Made by a program: the position numbers and the translations under genes. Below are positions 8,430 to 17,470 of a stretch of 64,000 bases of DNA, in pieces. Source of the stretch: DASXQK01 sp963724385. Lineage in GTDB: Bacteria > Pseudomonadota > Alphaproteobacteria > Dongiales > Dongiaceae. Under the pieces are notes generated by a model. The model had not been told where the DNA came from and made no database searches. It saw only the letters and a program-made list of their open reading frames with translations. Position 1 is the first letter of the stretch. The number at the start of each line of letters is the position of its first letter. Location of the stretch: assembly GCA_963724385.1 (NCBI GenBank), contig CAVRUJ010000002.1:310001-374000 (forward strand), given 5' to 3'.

Positions 8430-9341
8430 ATGGCGCAAGCGACTACCCTCGCCGGGCTGCGCAACATGCCCGGCCGCGCCATCCTCTACATGGTCTCGGC
8501 GGCTTTCCTCATCATCATCCTCGATACCGCCGTCAAATGGCTGGCCAAGGGCGGATATTCGCCGTTCCAGATCGGTTTCCTGCGCTATGTCGTCGGCCTC
8601 GGCGTCTCCGCCGGCATCGCAACCAGGGTCGGCGGAATCGGCACGCTGCGCACGCGTCGGCCGGGCGGCCACGTGATGCGCTCGATCATCAACCTCACCA
8701 CCATGCTGACTTTCTACTACGCCCTCGAGCGACTGCCGCTCGCCGACTGCATCGCCATCGGCTTCGCCTCGCCGCTCTTCACCACCGCGCTTTCGGTTCC
8801 CATGCTGGGCGAGAAGGTCGGGCCGCGCCGCTGGCTCGCGGTCGCCGTCGGCTTTGCCGGCGTGCTGCTGGTCGTCCAGCCGACGGCGGCGGGCATCGGG
8901 CTTGGCGCCGGGCTTGCCCTGCTTTCGGCGCTCTGCTGGTCGCTCACTCAAGTGACCTCGCGCCAGATGAGCGTGACCGAACCCAGCCATACGATCCTCT
9001 TCTACTATTCGCTCGCCGTGGTGGTCTCGCTCGGCGCCACCATGCCGCGTCTGTGGATCGAGCCCCAAGGCCTCGATTGGCTATGGTTCCTGGTCTGCGG
9101 CATAGCCGGCAGCTTCGGCCAGTTCTGCTACAACCAGGCCTTCCGCTATGGCGAGGCCTCCATGGTCGCGCCCTTCGACTATACCGGCCTCATCTGGGCG
9201 ACGCTCTCGGGCTTCGTCGTGTTCGGCGACGTGCCGAGCTGGCTCGTGCTTTCGGGCGCCGGCCTCATCATCGCCAGCAGCGTCTACATCGCCAGGCGCG
9301 AGAGCCGTCTCGCCCGCCTGCGCAAAGCGGGCAAGCCGTGA
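8430..9341 (+). CDS. DMT-family (EamA) transporter 1
   Basis: Inner-membrane permease of the drug/metabolite superfamily with two EamA repeats and about ten membrane helices in 303 residues. The ATG at 8430 gives MAQATTLAGLRNMPGRAILY and has AAGGAG 11 bases upstream. A longer in-frame extension upstream runs through the palindromic repeat and is rejected. The stop overlaps the GTG of the next, paralogous transporter (GTGA). The substrate is unknown; the neighbouring LhgO-type enzyme suggests a small organic acid or metabolite, but this is only context. Confidence 0.9.
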   Translation: MAQATTLAGLRNMPGRAILYMVSAAFLIIILDTAVKWLAKGGYSPFQIGFLRYVVGLGVSAGIATRVGGIGTLRTRRPGGHVMRSIINLTTMLTFYYALERLPLADCIAIGFASPLFTTALSVPMLGEKVGPRRWLAVAVGFAGVLLVVQPTAAGIGLGAGLALLSALCWSLTQVTSRQMSVTEPSHTILFYYSLAVVVSLGATMPRLWIEPQGLDWLWFLVCGIAGSFGQFCYNQAFRYGEASMVAPFDYTGLIWATLSGFVVFGDVPSWLVLSGAGLIIASSVYIARRESRLARLRKAGKP

Positions 9342-10291
9342 GCGCCGCCGCCGGCAGCGTCCGCAATCTGCGCAACGCCCCCTTGCGGGGCCTGCTCTAC
9401 ATGGTCGCCGGCGTCTTCTGCATGTCGGTCATGGACGCTGCGGCCAAATGGTTGACGGCCGGCTATCCCTTGTCCGAGATCATATTCCTCGGGCGCCTGC
9501 CCATGCCGCTCTTCGCCATCGGCTTGGCCTTGACCAATGGCGGGCTCTCGACCCTGGGCACGAGGCGGTTTGGTCTTCATCTGCTCCGGAGCCTCGCCAG
9601 CGCGGTGACGATGGTCACTTTCTTCATAAGTTTGCGGCTGCTGCCGCTGGCCGACACGGTCGCCATCACCTTCATCTCGCCGCCCCTGATGTCGGCCCTA
9701 TCCGTGCCCATCCTGGGCGAACGCGTCGACCCGCGCCGGTGGACGGCGATCGCGGTGGGTTTCGTCGGCGTCCTGGTCATCCTCCAGCCGAGCGGCACCG
9801 GCATCGGCATCGGCCCGGCATTTGCCCTGATGGCCGCATTCACCTACGCGCTGTTCAACAACCTCTCGCGCCACATGAGCGGCAGCGAGCCCAGCCACAC
9901 GCAGCTGTTCTGGGTTTCGGCGATGCTCCTCCTCGGGTCGGGCGCCGTTGTGCCCTTCCAGTGGGTCCCGCCCCAAGGCCGCGACGCGTTGGCCTTCGTG
10001 GTCTTCGCCTTCGTCGGCACCCTAGGCCAGTTCCTTTTGATCCAGGCGCTGCGCTACGGCGAGGTCTCGCTCGTCGCCTCGATGGAGTACAGCGCTCTCA
10101 TCTGGGCCACCCTGTTCGGGTTCATGTTCTGGAATCAACTGCCGACGCCGACCGTCGTGGCCGGAGCCGCGATCATCGCCGCCAGCAGCTTCTACATCGT
10201 GCAGCGCGAAGCGCGCCTCGCCCGCCGCCGTGACCCCCGGCGCCTTGACCAAAGCGGGCGGTCCCCGCAACTTCCCCCCGACGGCATCTGA
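9338..10291 (+). CDS. DMT-family (EamA) transporter 2
   Basis: Second permease of the same family, 317 residues, starting at GTG 9338 inside the end of transporter 1. It is a clear paralogue: shared pieces include NLRNAPLRGLLYMV against GLRNMPGRAILYMV, LGERVDPRRW against LGEKVGPRRW, and SEPSHTQLF against TEPSHTILF. This indicates tandem duplication and raises the possibility of a heterodimer. The C-terminus carries an extra polar tail (RRDPRRLDQSGRSPQLPPDGI). The next gene starts 18 bases downstream, so the four genes from 8430 to 13281 look like one operon. Confidence 0.9.
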   Translation: MSAAAGSVRNLRNAPLRGLLYMVAGVFCMSVMDAAAKWLTAGYPLSEIIFLGRLPMPLFAIGLALTNGGLSTLGTRRFGLHLLRSLASAVTMVTFFISLRLLPLADTVAITFISPPLMSALSVPILGERVDPRRWTAIAVGFVGVLVILQPSGTGIGIGPAFALMAAFTYALFNNLSRHMSGSEPSHTQLFWVSAMLLLGSGAVVPFQWVPPQGRDALAFVVFAFVGTLGQFLLIQALRYGEVSLVASMEYSALIWATLFGFMFWNQLPTPTVVAGAAIIAASSFYIVQREARLARRRDPRRLDQSGRSPQLPPDGI

Positions 10292-10309
10292 CAGGGCGGA
10301 CGGAAAGCA

Positions 10310-11422
10310 GTGAGCGAGAGCGTGGAGGCGGTCGTCATCGGCGCCGGGGCCGTCGGTCTCGCCGTTGCGCGCGCGCTGGCGCGAGCCGGGCTCGAGACCC
10401 TGATCCTGGAGGCGGGCGCCAGCATCGGGGCGGAATCCTCCTCGCGCAACAGCGAGGTGATCCATGCCGGCATCTACTATCCGACGGACAGCCTGAAGGC
10501 GCACCTCTGCGTCGCCGGCCGGCGGCAGCTCTATGCCTATTGCGCCGAGCACGGGGTGGAGCACAAGCGCATCGGCAAGCTGATCGTCGCCGCCGATGAT
10601 TCTCAGATTCCCGCTCTCAAGAGCCTCCGGGCCACGGCGGCCGAAAACGAGGTCACGGACCTCGCCTGGATCGACCGGCGAAGCCTGGAAGCGATGGAGC
10701 CGGCGGTCTCGGGCATCGCGGCGCTCCATTCGCCGTCGACGGGAATCATCGACAGCCACGGGCTGATGCTGAGCTATCTGGGCGAGGCGGAAGCAGCCGG
10801 CGCGGTGCTGGCGCTGCGCAGCCCGGTCCGGGCCGGCGCGGTCGGTGAGAGCGGCTTCACCCTCGAGATCGCCGGTGAGCAGGCGATGGGCCTCGACTGC
10901 CGCTTTCTGGTCAATGCCGCCGGGCTCAGCGCGCCTGCCGTGGCGCGGGGCCTGCGGGGTTTCGATCCCGCCTTGGTGGCAGCGCTTCACCTCGCCAAAG
11001 GCAACTACTTCGTGCTCTCCCGCCCCTCGCCATTCACCCGCCTCATCTATCCCATGCCCGAGCCCGGCGGCCTCGGCGTTCATCTCACCCTCGATCTGGC
11101 GGGACGCGCACGCTTCGGGCCCGACGTCGAATGGATCGAGACCATCGACTACCGGGTGGATCCCGCCCGGGCCGGCGCGTTCTACCGCGCGATCCGGCGC
11201 TATTGGCCGGCCTTGCCCGACAATGCACTCGAGCCCGGCTATTGCGGCATTCGCCCGAAGCTCTCGGGACCGGGTGCGCCGGCCGCCGATTTCATGGTCC
11301 AGGGGCCGGGCGCCCACGGCATCCCTCGCCTGGTCAATCTGTTCGGTATCGAATCTCCCGGCCTCACCGCCTCCCTCGCGCTCGCAGATCTGGTTCTGGC
11401 AGAGCTCGGGCTTCGGTCATGA
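10310..11422 (+). CDS. FAD-dependent oxidoreductase, L-2-hydroxyglutarate oxidase (LhgO) type
   Basis: DAO-superfamily flavoenzyme of 370 residues. The dinucleotide motif GAGAVGLAVARALARAG is at residues 11-27, followed by the LhgO-like segment SSRNSEVIHAGIYYP, where the histidine lies near the flavin. The C-terminal GIESPGLTASLALADLV closes the FAD site as in LhgO. It probably oxidises a 2-hydroxyacid such as L-2-hydroxyglutarate. Start is GTG 10310 with GGAAAG upstream. The stop overlaps the following ATG (ATGA). Other DAO-family oxidases cannot be excluded. Confidence 0.82.
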   Translation: MSESVEAVVIGAGAVGLAVARALARAGLETLILEAGASIGAESSSRNSEVIHAGIYYPTDSLKAHLCVAGRRQLYAYCAEHGVEHKRIGKLIVAADDSQIPALKSLRATAAENEVTDLAWIDRRSLEAMEPAVSGIAALHSPSTGIIDSHGLMLSYLGEAEAAGAVLALRSPVRAGAVGESGFTLEIAGEQAMGLDCRFLVNAAGLSAPAVARGLRGFDPALVAALHLAKGNYFVLSRPSPFTRLIYPMPEPGGLGVHLTLDLAGRARFGPDVEWIETIDYRVDPARAGAFYRAIRRYWPALPDNALEPGYCGIRPKLSGPGAPAADFMVQGPGAHGIPRLVNLFGIESPGLTASLALADLVLAELGLRS

Positions 11423-13281
11423 AGAGCCTGCTCGCCGAGGCCGAGGCCGCCTATCGCAGCGGCAAGCTCGATGAGGCCGAAGCCATGCTTCGCCAAGTGG
11501 TCGCAGGCGAGCCCGAGAACTCCGCCGCCAACCACATGCTGGGGCTGATCGCGCTGCGCCAAGGCCGGCGCGGCGATGCGTTCGCCCTGATCAGCCGGGC
11601 GATCGCCGCCAATCCCCGCTTCGCCCGCGCTCATGTGAGCCTGGCGCTGGCCCAATCGGCCGGCGGCGACCAGAGGGCCGCCCAAGCGAGCTACCGCCAG
11701 GCCATCGCCCTCAATCCGAAGCTGCCGATGGCCGTGGTCAATCTCGCCCGCCTGTTGATGCAGGAAGGCCGGCTCGCCGCGGCCATCGAAATGCTGCGGC
11801 CGGCGATCAAGCGGATGCCCGATCGGTTCGAGCTGCACAACAACCTGGGCATCGCCCTCATGCGACAGGGCAAGCCGGCCCAGGCGGTGAAAGCGATGCA
11901 GCAGGCGCTCGCCGTGGCGCCGCAGCTCGCCGTCGCCCATGGGAATCTGGCCCGCGCCTTGAAGGCATCGGGAAAGCTCGAGGAGGCGGCCGAGCGATAC
12001 CGTCGCGCCCTCGAGATCGAGCCTGACCATGCCGAGATATTGACCCGCCTTGCCGAGCTGGAGCGCGAGCAGGGCAATCTGGGCGAGGCGGCGTTCCTGG
12101 CCGAGCGAGCCCAGGGGCTCGACCCGAAACTGATCGCCGCGCCGGTGGCTCTCGCCCTCTGCCGGCTCGAACAAGGGCGATTGGCCGAGGCGGAGGCCGA
12201 AGCGCGCCGCGCTCTTGCCCTGGACAACGGGTCAGCGCAAGCAAGGCTCGCGCTCGCCCGCATCCGCGAACAGCAGGGCGATCCGGGCGAAGCTCTCGCG
12301 ATCATCGAAGCGCTGCTGGCCGTCCGTCCTCATGCGGCGGCCGCGCTGGCCCAGCGCCGGCTCCTGCTGCTGAAGCTCGGCCGCTACCCCGAAGCCTGGG
12401 CCCAGGAAGAGCCCAGGGCAGCTCCGCGCGGCGATACCGGCCCGGCTACCTGGACCGGCGAGGCCTTCCCGGGCAAGACACTGTTCCTGCGCCATGGCGG
12501 CAGCTTGGGGGACAGCCTGCAATGCGTTCGCTACGTCCCTCTCGCTCTGGCGCGTGGAGGCAAGGTGGTTTTGCAGGCCCCGACCCAGCTCCGTCGCCTC
12601 TATGCCGGCATCGCAGGCATCGACCTCAGCGAAGGCGAGCGCCCGCCGGAAGAAACGGACCTGCAGGCGTCGCTGCCGGACCTGCCGCGCCTGTTCGGAA
12701 CCACGGTCGACGATATTCCGGCCGATGTGCCCTATCTCACGCCCGAACAGGACCTCGCCCAGCTGTGGGCCGACCGGCTCGCCTATTTCCCGCGTCCGCG
12801 CATCGGCCTGTGCTGGCGGCCCGGCATCGTCGGGCACGGCGACACGCGTGCGATCCCGCTACCCCTGCTCATGGAGGCCTTCGCCGGCATCGAGGCCAGC
12901 CTCATCAGCCTCCAGCGCGACGCCGCCCGGCGCCAGATCGCCGGCGTCGGCCGCGTCTTCGATCCCAAATCCGATCCCGATTACGGCTCGACCGCCTACG
13001 AGGATTTCGCCGACATGGCCGCGCTGATGGCCAATCTCGACATGGTGGTGACGGTGGATTCCTCGACCGCCCATCTGGCCGGCGCTACAGGGACGCCCGC
13101 GGCCCTGCTGCTGCCTTTCGCCGCCGACTGGCCATGGCTGATTGGCCGCGCCGACAGCCCCTGGTACCCGTCGCTGACCCTCATCCGCCAAGAAAAACCG
13201 GGCGATTGGCATGGGGTCGTCGACTATTTGGGAGGCGCTTTACGCGCGCACTTGGCGGCCGAGCGCCAGCCCGAGCTCTAG
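11419..13281 (+). CDS. TPR-repeat glycosyltransferase-like protein
   Basis: A protein of 620 residues. Residues 1-330 are about nine tetratricopeptide repeats (for example AEAAYRSGKLDEAEAMLRQ, VNLARLLMQEGRLAAAIE, NNLGIALMRQGKPAQAV). Residues 345-610 form a GT9/GT41-like domain with the characteristic VVTVDSSTAHLAGATGTP and LPFAADWPWLIGRADSPWYPS signatures. Such proteins are often called TPR glycosyltransferases and may modify proteins or surface polymers. The ATG overlaps the upstream stop. It converges on the DUF1028 gene, and the two stop codons share the same CTAG palindrome. Confidence 0.85.
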   Translation: MKSLLAEAEAAYRSGKLDEAEAMLRQVVAGEPENSAANHMLGLIALRQGRRGDAFALISRAIAANPRFARAHVSLALAQSAGGDQRAAQASYRQAIALNPKLPMAVVNLARLLMQEGRLAAAIEMLRPAIKRMPDRFELHNNLGIALMRQGKPAQAVKAMQQALAVAPQLAVAHGNLARALKASGKLEEAAERYRRALEIEPDHAEILTRLAELEREQGNLGEAAFLAERAQGLDPKLIAAPVALALCRLEQGRLAEAEAEARRALALDNGSAQARLALARIREQQGDPGEALAIIEALLAVRPHAAAALAQRRLLLLKLGRYPEAWAQEEPRAAPRGDTGPATWTGEAFPGKTLFLRHGGSLGDSLQCVRYVPLALARGGKVVLQAPTQLRRLYAGIAGIDLSEGERPPEETDLQASLPDLPRLFGTTVDDIPADVPYLTPEQDLAQLWADRLAYFPRPRIGLCWRPGIVGHGDTRAIPLPLLMEAFAGIEASLISLQRDAARRQIAGVGRVFDPKSDPDYGSTAYEDFADMAALMANLDMVVTVDSSTAHLAGATGTPAALLLPFAADWPWLIGRADSPWYPSLTLIRQEKPGDWHGVVDYLGGALRAHLAAERQPEL

Positions 13282-13955
13282 AGATCGCCCGGAACGCCGA
13301 AGGCGGGTGCAGTGCTGGGGTCGAGCGCGCGGGTGACGTAGTCGTGCATCTGCGGGCGAAAGCGCTCCCACAGATCGCGAAGTCCGGCGATCGGTCCATC
13401 TTCCAACCAATCGACGCGCAGATCGACCAGAGGCCAGATCTGCCGGTCGACAACCTGCAGACCCGCCGATTTCACCGGCCCGGCCTCGCCGCCGGCCGCC
13501 AGCCCCGCCTCCAGGCCGCGGAGCAGGCGCTCGCCCAGATGCTGATCGGGATGGGCGGCGAAGGTTCGCGCCATGGCCTCGGGTACGTCGGGATTGCTGA
13601 GAAGATTGCCGGCAGCCACACAGTCGTCCGCCAGGGCGACGGCATGGATCCCGAGGGTCTTGGCGCCGGAATGATGCGCCGTGCGCCCTTCGCGGTCGAT
13701 GATCGTGACCTGCCGGTATTGCGTGTGCTGGCTGGCCGCCAGCACGTGGCGCAAGGCCTCCGCCGCGGACTGGCCCCTGGCCATCAAATCGAGGGCGTGT
13801 GGGCCGATGGAGGGATCGGTGATGTTCTGGGTCGCGACCGCGCCGACACCGGCGCGCGACCAGGGGCAGCGGCTGGCCACGCAGATGCTGGAGGTGGTGA
13901 TGGCGACGCCGAACATGCCGGTCTCGGCGCAGCGCCCGATGAGAGAGAAGGTCAT
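13278..13955 (-). CDS. DUF1028 family protein (predicted Ntn-hydrolase-like)
   Basis: Protein of 225 residues starting MTFSLIGRCAETGMFGVAITT, with the conserved AVATQN and DDCVAAGNLL elements of DUF1028. The fold is thought to resemble N-terminal nucleophile hydrolases; no substrate is established here. It lies downstream of ridA and the HpaB-type gene in the same direction with an 87-base gap. This suggests a role in the same pathway, perhaps hydrolysing an amide or enamine-derived product. That role is an inference from position. Confidence 0.85.
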   Translation of the reverse strand: MTFSLIGRCAETGMFGVAITTSSICVASRCPWSRAGVGAVATQNITDPSIGPHALDLMARGQSAAEALRHVLAASQHTQYRQVTIIDREGRTAHHSGAKTLGIHAVALADDCVAAGNLLSNPDVPEAMARTFAAHPDQHLGERLLRGLEAGLAAGGEAGPVKSAGLQVVDRQIWPLVDLRVDWLEDGPIAGLRDLWERFRPQMHDYVTRALDPSTAPAFGVPGDL

Positions 13956-14042
13956 GGCCCCGGATCACTCGATTGCGGAACCGCAGACGCTACCATATCC
14001 AAACGCTCACGCGAGCAGATAGAAGAGGACCCGGTCGCCGGC

Positions 14043-14462
14043 TCAGCCACGCTCCTCAGGGATCACCGCCCAGGCCTCGATCTCCATCACCCATTCAGGC
14101 CGCGCCAGGCCCTGGACGATGATGCCGGTGGAAACCGGGAACACGCCCTTCAGCCATTTGCCGATCACCCGATAGACCGGCTCGCGATAGGCCCGATCGG
14201 TGATGTAGATGGTGATCTTGCAGATGTCCTCCAGTTGCGCGCCCTGCTCCTCCAGCAGCACCTTGACGTTCTTCATCGCCTGCTCGGCCTGGGCGGCGGG
14301 ATCGCCGATGCCGACCATGCGGCCATCGAGATCCTGGCCGACCTGGCCGCGCAGGAAGACGAAGGTTCCCTTGGCGCGGACCGACATTGAGAGATCGTTG
14401 TCGAGCTTCTGCTCCGGATAGGACTTCTTGGTGTTGAACTTGCGCAGACGCCGGTGAGCCAT
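14043..14462 (-). CDS. RidA family (YjgF/UK114) protein
   Basis: Small cytosolic protein of 139 residues. The family detoxifies reactive enamine/imine intermediates by hydrolysis. Conserved features include FLRGQVGQDLDG, AQAEQAMKNVKVLL, YREPVYRVIG and the C-terminal EIEAWAVIPE. The catalytic arginine of canonical RidA (IpxxPR) is not clearly present; the equivalent region reads PVSTGIIVQGLARPEW, so this is a non-archetypal Rid subgroup. The ATG is two bases after the hpaB-like stop, and the ribosome site GGGGAGGA lies inside that gene, so translation is coupled. Confidence 0.9.
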   Translation of the reverse strand: MAHRRLRKFNTKKSYPEQKLDNDLSMSVRAKGTFVFLRGQVGQDLDGRMVGIGDPAAQAEQAMKNVKVLLEEQGAQLEDICKITIYITDRAYREPVYRVIGKWLKGVFPVSTGIIVQGLARPEWVMEIEAWAVIPEERG

Positions 14463-14464
14463 GG

Positions 14465-15928
14465 CTATTTCCTCCCCTGCTGCATGACGCGCTCCGAGAG
14501 CCCGGCCGACCGGCGCACGAAGTCGAGGGGCCCCGAGAAATCGAAGTTGTTATAGACCGCGTTCAGATGGGCGAAGGGCGGCGACTGGGCGAACAGCTCG
14601 AATGTGAGGCGATGGCCGGCATAGTCGGAATTCAACAGGTCGCGGGCGAAGGCGAGCAGCTTGCGCCGGTCCTCCGCCACCCAGAACTCGTTGACGCTGT
14701 AATACTTCTCCAGCCACTTGGCGGTCTCGGGATCGTCGAAGGCCGCCGAATCCGGGGTGACGCAGATCTGGCCGCCGCAGAGCTCGCGCGCGATATGCAT
14801 CATCGCCGGCAGCCGCGTGCAGGCCTGGACCCGGCCGGTGTAGAGCAGCGACTGGTTGGGCATGAGAAGACCCGCGGGGCTCTTCTGGGCGAGCGCGATC
14901 GCGGCCGTCAGATGGGCGTTGATGGTCTCCCGGTAGATCGCGAGCTCGGCCAGCTTCTCGCGCACGGCCTGCTGTTGGTCGAGGCCGGTCTGGCGCACGT
15001 TGAACAAAGCGGTGCCGATCATCATGTCGGCAATGAACAGGATGCGTTGAACGAAGGGGAAAGCGCTATACCGGTGCAGCGTGCCGCGGATGAAGCTCGC
15101 CGCCCGGGTATGGCGATAGAACAGCACGTTCTCCCAGGGCACCAGCACGTCGTCGAATATGAGAAGGGTATCGACCTCGTCGCACCGGTTGGCCAGCGGA
15201 TAGTCTCGCGCCGGCGCCCGGCCGGCGAAACCGGTCCGGCATATATGCTTCAGCCCCGGCGCGCCCATGTCGCAGATGAAGCCCAGCGCATAGTCCGAAA
15301 GCTTGTCGTCGCCCCAATTGGCGATGGTCGGCTTGACGAAGGCCTGGTTGGCGTAGGCCGCCGCCGTCTCGTATTTGGCCCCGCGCACGACGATGCCCGC
15401 GTCGGTCTCCTTGACCAGATGGAGCAGCATGTCCGGATCCTGGTCCTGCGGGCGCTTGGATCGGTCGCCCTTGGGATCGGTGTTGCCTGAGACATGGAAG
15501 GTGTCCGAGCGCAGGGCCCGGAAGATGTGCTTCTCGATGTTTTCGGCGAAGCGGGGATCGACCTCGCGCAACACGTCCTGGCCGTCATAGAGGGACCACA
15601 TCTCGCCGATCGTCTCGTCGCCGACCCGGACCGCCACACCCCGGATATCGTTCATCACCAGGTCGACGGCCCGCCGCTTGGCCTGCCAGTCGTCCTTGCT
15701 GCGGGGCAGCTTATAGCCAATGCAGTTGAGCTCGCCGGTTTCCTCGTCGCGATAGGTCATGGCCTCGGCGGTCGCCTTCTCGTGAGCCATGTCGTAGATG
15801 CGGGCGCGCACATCGACGATGGGCTTGAAGGCGGGGTGGGTGGCCACGTCCTTCACCCGCTCACCGTTGATCCACACCTGGCGGCCGTCCTTCAACGATT
15901 GGCGATACTGCTGGCCGGTTCTGATCAT
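14465..15928 (-). CDS. HpaB-type FADH2-dependent monooxygenase (4-hydroxyphenylacetate 3-hydroxylase family)
   Basis: Oxygenase component of a two-component flavin monooxygenase, 487 residues, usual family length. Family segments include MLLHLVKETDAGIVVRGAK, FDDVLVPWENVLFYRH and the C-terminal FAEDR-type helix region (VAEDRRKLLAFARDLLNSDY). No HpaC-type flavin reductase lies nearby, so reduced flavin must come from elsewhere. The divergent LysR gene is the likely regulator. Association with RidA and DUF1028 argues against simple phenylacetate breakdown and for a nitrogen-containing ring or other substrate that yields an imine; this is inference. Confidence 0.88.
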   Translation of the reverse strand: MIRTGQQYRQSLKDGRQVWINGERVKDVATHPAFKPIVDVRARIYDMAHEKATAEAMTYRDEETGELNCIGYKLPRSKDDWQAKRRAVDLVMNDIRGVAVRVGDETIGEMWSLYDGQDVLREVDPRFAENIEKHIFRALRSDTFHVSGNTDPKGDRSKRPQDQDPDMLLHLVKETDAGIVVRGAKYETAAAYANQAFVKPTIANWGDDKLSDYALGFICDMGAPGLKHICRTGFAGRAPARDYPLANRCDEVDTLLIFDDVLVPWENVLFYRHTRAASFIRGTLHRYSAFPFVQRILFIADMMIGTALFNVRQTGLDQQQAVREKLAELAIYRETINAHLTAAIALAQKSPAGLLMPNQSLLYTGRVQACTRLPAMMHIARELCGGQICVTPDSAAFDDPETAKWLEKYYSVNEFWVAEDRRKLLAFARDLLNSDYAGHRLTFELFAQSPPFAHLNAVYNNFDFSGPLDFVRRSAGLSERVMQQGRK

Positions 15929-16008
15929 GCATGCCTCCCCTTGCCTCGGCGGGGCGTCAGATTGACCTTGGAGGCTGCTAAGGGAAAATATTATTTTTCG
16001 ACGATCAG

Positions 16009-16025
16009 AATAGGAGAAACCTATT
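16009..16025. promoter_or_regulatory. inverted repeat over LysR-gene ribosome site, candidate operator
   Basis: AATAGG and CCTATT are separated by AGAAA, one base before the ATG of the LysR gene. The symmetry fits a LysR-type box (T-N11-A class), and the SD-like GGAG falls inside it. The 98-base divergent gap also contains an AT-rich run near 15986. Binding has not been shown. Confidence 0.5.
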
Positions 16026-16026
16026 C

Positions 16027-16935
16027 ATGTTCACGCTTCGCCATCTCGCCTATTTCATCGCCGCGGCGGAACAAGGCGGCGTCACCGGCGCCGCGCGCAG
16101 CCTCCGGGTCTCGCAGCCTTCGATCTCGGCCGCGCTGGCGGAGCTCGAGCGGCGCCTGGGCCTTCAGCTGTTCGTGCGCCACCACGCCCAAGGCCTGTCG
16201 CCGACGCCGGCCGGCCGGCAGCTGCTGGGCCAGGCCCGCCGGCTCCTCGCCCATGCCGACGAGTTGCGGCTGGCGGCTCTCGATCTCGGTGGCGGGCTCG
16301 CGGGCGAACTCGACCTCGGCTGCTTCATCACCTTCGCGCCCATCGTGGTGCCGGGCTTGCTGCGCGGCTTCGCCCGGCGCTTTCCCGAGGCGCGCCTGCG
16401 TCTGCACGAGGCCCATGTCCAAGGCGTGCTCGAAGGCCTGCGCAAGGGCGAAAGCGAAATCGCCCTCACCTACGACCTCGATCTCGGCCCGGACATACTG
16501 TTCGAGCCCTTGCTCGAAGTGCCGCTCCATGCGCTGCTGCCGGAGCATCACCGCCTGGCCCGGCGAAAGGCCGTCAGCCTGGCCGAGCTGGCGCGCGAGC
16601 CCCTGGTCCTGCTCGACCTGCCCCAGAGCCGGGAATATTTCCTGTCGATCTTTTATGCCCTCGGCGTGAAGCCGAAGATCGCCTACAAGTCCGCTTCCTT
16701 CGAAATGGTGCGCGGGCTGGTCGCCAATGGGCTCGGCTACGCCATCATGCATTCTCGTCCGCCCAACGCGCGCGCCATCGACGGGCGGCGGCTGGTCTGC
16801 CGGCCGCTCCTGGAAGAAGTCCGGCCGACCGCCCTTGGGCTAGCCCGACTAGGCCGGCTGCGCCCGACCCGCCTTGCGGACGGATTTGCTGCCTTCTGCC
16901 GCGAGCATTTCGCCACCCGGCCGCCCTTGTCGTGA
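16027..16935 (+). CDS. LysR-family transcriptional regulator
   Basis: 302-residue regulator with an N-terminal winged helix-turn-helix (residues 1-60, RHLAYFIAAAEQGGVTGAARSLRVSQPSISAALAELE split across the recognition helix) and a substrate-binding domain (about 90-295, ending AAFCREHF). It is divergent from the HpaB-type gene with 98 bases between starts, the classic arrangement for a LysR activator of the neighbouring catabolic operon. The inducer is unknown. It converges with a small membrane-protein gene, leaving only five bases. Confidence 0.93.
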   Translation: MFTLRHLAYFIAAAEQGGVTGAARSLRVSQPSISAALAELERRLGLQLFVRHHAQGLSPTPAGRQLLGQARRLLAHADELRLAALDLGGGLAGELDLGCFITFAPIVVPGLLRGFARRFPEARLRLHEAHVQGVLEGLRKGESEIALTYDLDLGPDILFEPLLEVPLHALLPEHHRLARRKAVSLAELAREPLVLLDLPQSREYFLSIFYALGVKPKIAYKSASFEMVRGLVANGLGYAIMHSRPPNARAIDGRRLVCRPLLEEVRPTALGLARLGRLRPTRLADGFAAFCREHFATRPPLS

Positions 16936-16940
16936 CGCCG

Positions 16941-17198
16941 CTATCGCCGGACGAATCGAAGCAAAATCAATAAGATCACCGACCCGACGACCGCTGCGAC
17001 GAGGCGATACAGGAGGGACGGCAGCCCCATCATTGGAATCCCCAGCCGGCTGAACAGGAATCCGCCGAGAACCGCGCCGATCACGCCGATCACCAAGTTG
17101 GCAATCACGCCTCCCAACTCGGCACCCAAGGCCTTGCTGCCGAGCCAGCCGGCGACCAAGCCAACAAGCAGAAAGAGGATCACGCCGTTCATCGACAT
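16941..17198 (-). CDS. GlsB/YeaQ/YmgE family stress-response membrane protein
   Basis: 85-residue inner-membrane protein (transglycosylase-associated family) with three predicted helices. The glycine-rich LLVGLVAGWLGSKALG, NLVIGVIGAVLGGFLF and VVGSVILLILLRFVRR segments are typical. The frame is open further upstream to 17297. MSMNGVILF at 17198 matches the family start and has GAGGTC in front, whereas the polar extension does not belong to the family. Exact function is not known; homologues are induced by envelope or acid stress. Confidence 0.88.
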   Translation of the reverse strand: MSMNGVILFLLVGLVAGWLGSKALGAELGGVIANLVIGVIGAVLGGFLFSRLGIPMMGLPSLLYRLVAAVVGSVILLILLRFVRR

Positions 17199-17259
17199 CA
17201 AGACCTCATAGATTCGCCGCAATTCGTGCCGATCCAATAAGCTCGGCAACCCCTTGCTG

Positions 17260-17306
17260 TACCATAGATACTGTGGCTGGGAGGGCCTCTGCCCCAAGCT
17301 ATGGTA
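17260..17306. promoter_or_regulatory. long-spaced inverted repeat in divergent promoter region
   Basis: TACCATAG (17260-17267) and CTATGGTA (17299-17306) are perfect 8-base arms separated by 31 bases. The intergenic region from 17199 to 17470 lies between divergent GlsB-type and permease genes and holds no convincing gene. The repeat could be a regulator site pair or an RNA hairpin in the leader of either gene. Only the symmetry is observed. Confidence 0.35.
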
Positions 17307-17470
17307 GGGCTCTCTCCTTTACAAGATGTAGATAGGGAGGGCAGAATGTTTCGGTACTTGGGGTGATCGAGGGAGCGTCTTGGAACCAGCTGCAATGCTC
17401 CCGGCTTGGCTCAGTCGCCGATCCCCCGAAAGTATCGCGGACAAACCGCGCAACCAGGGGGACGCCTTCT

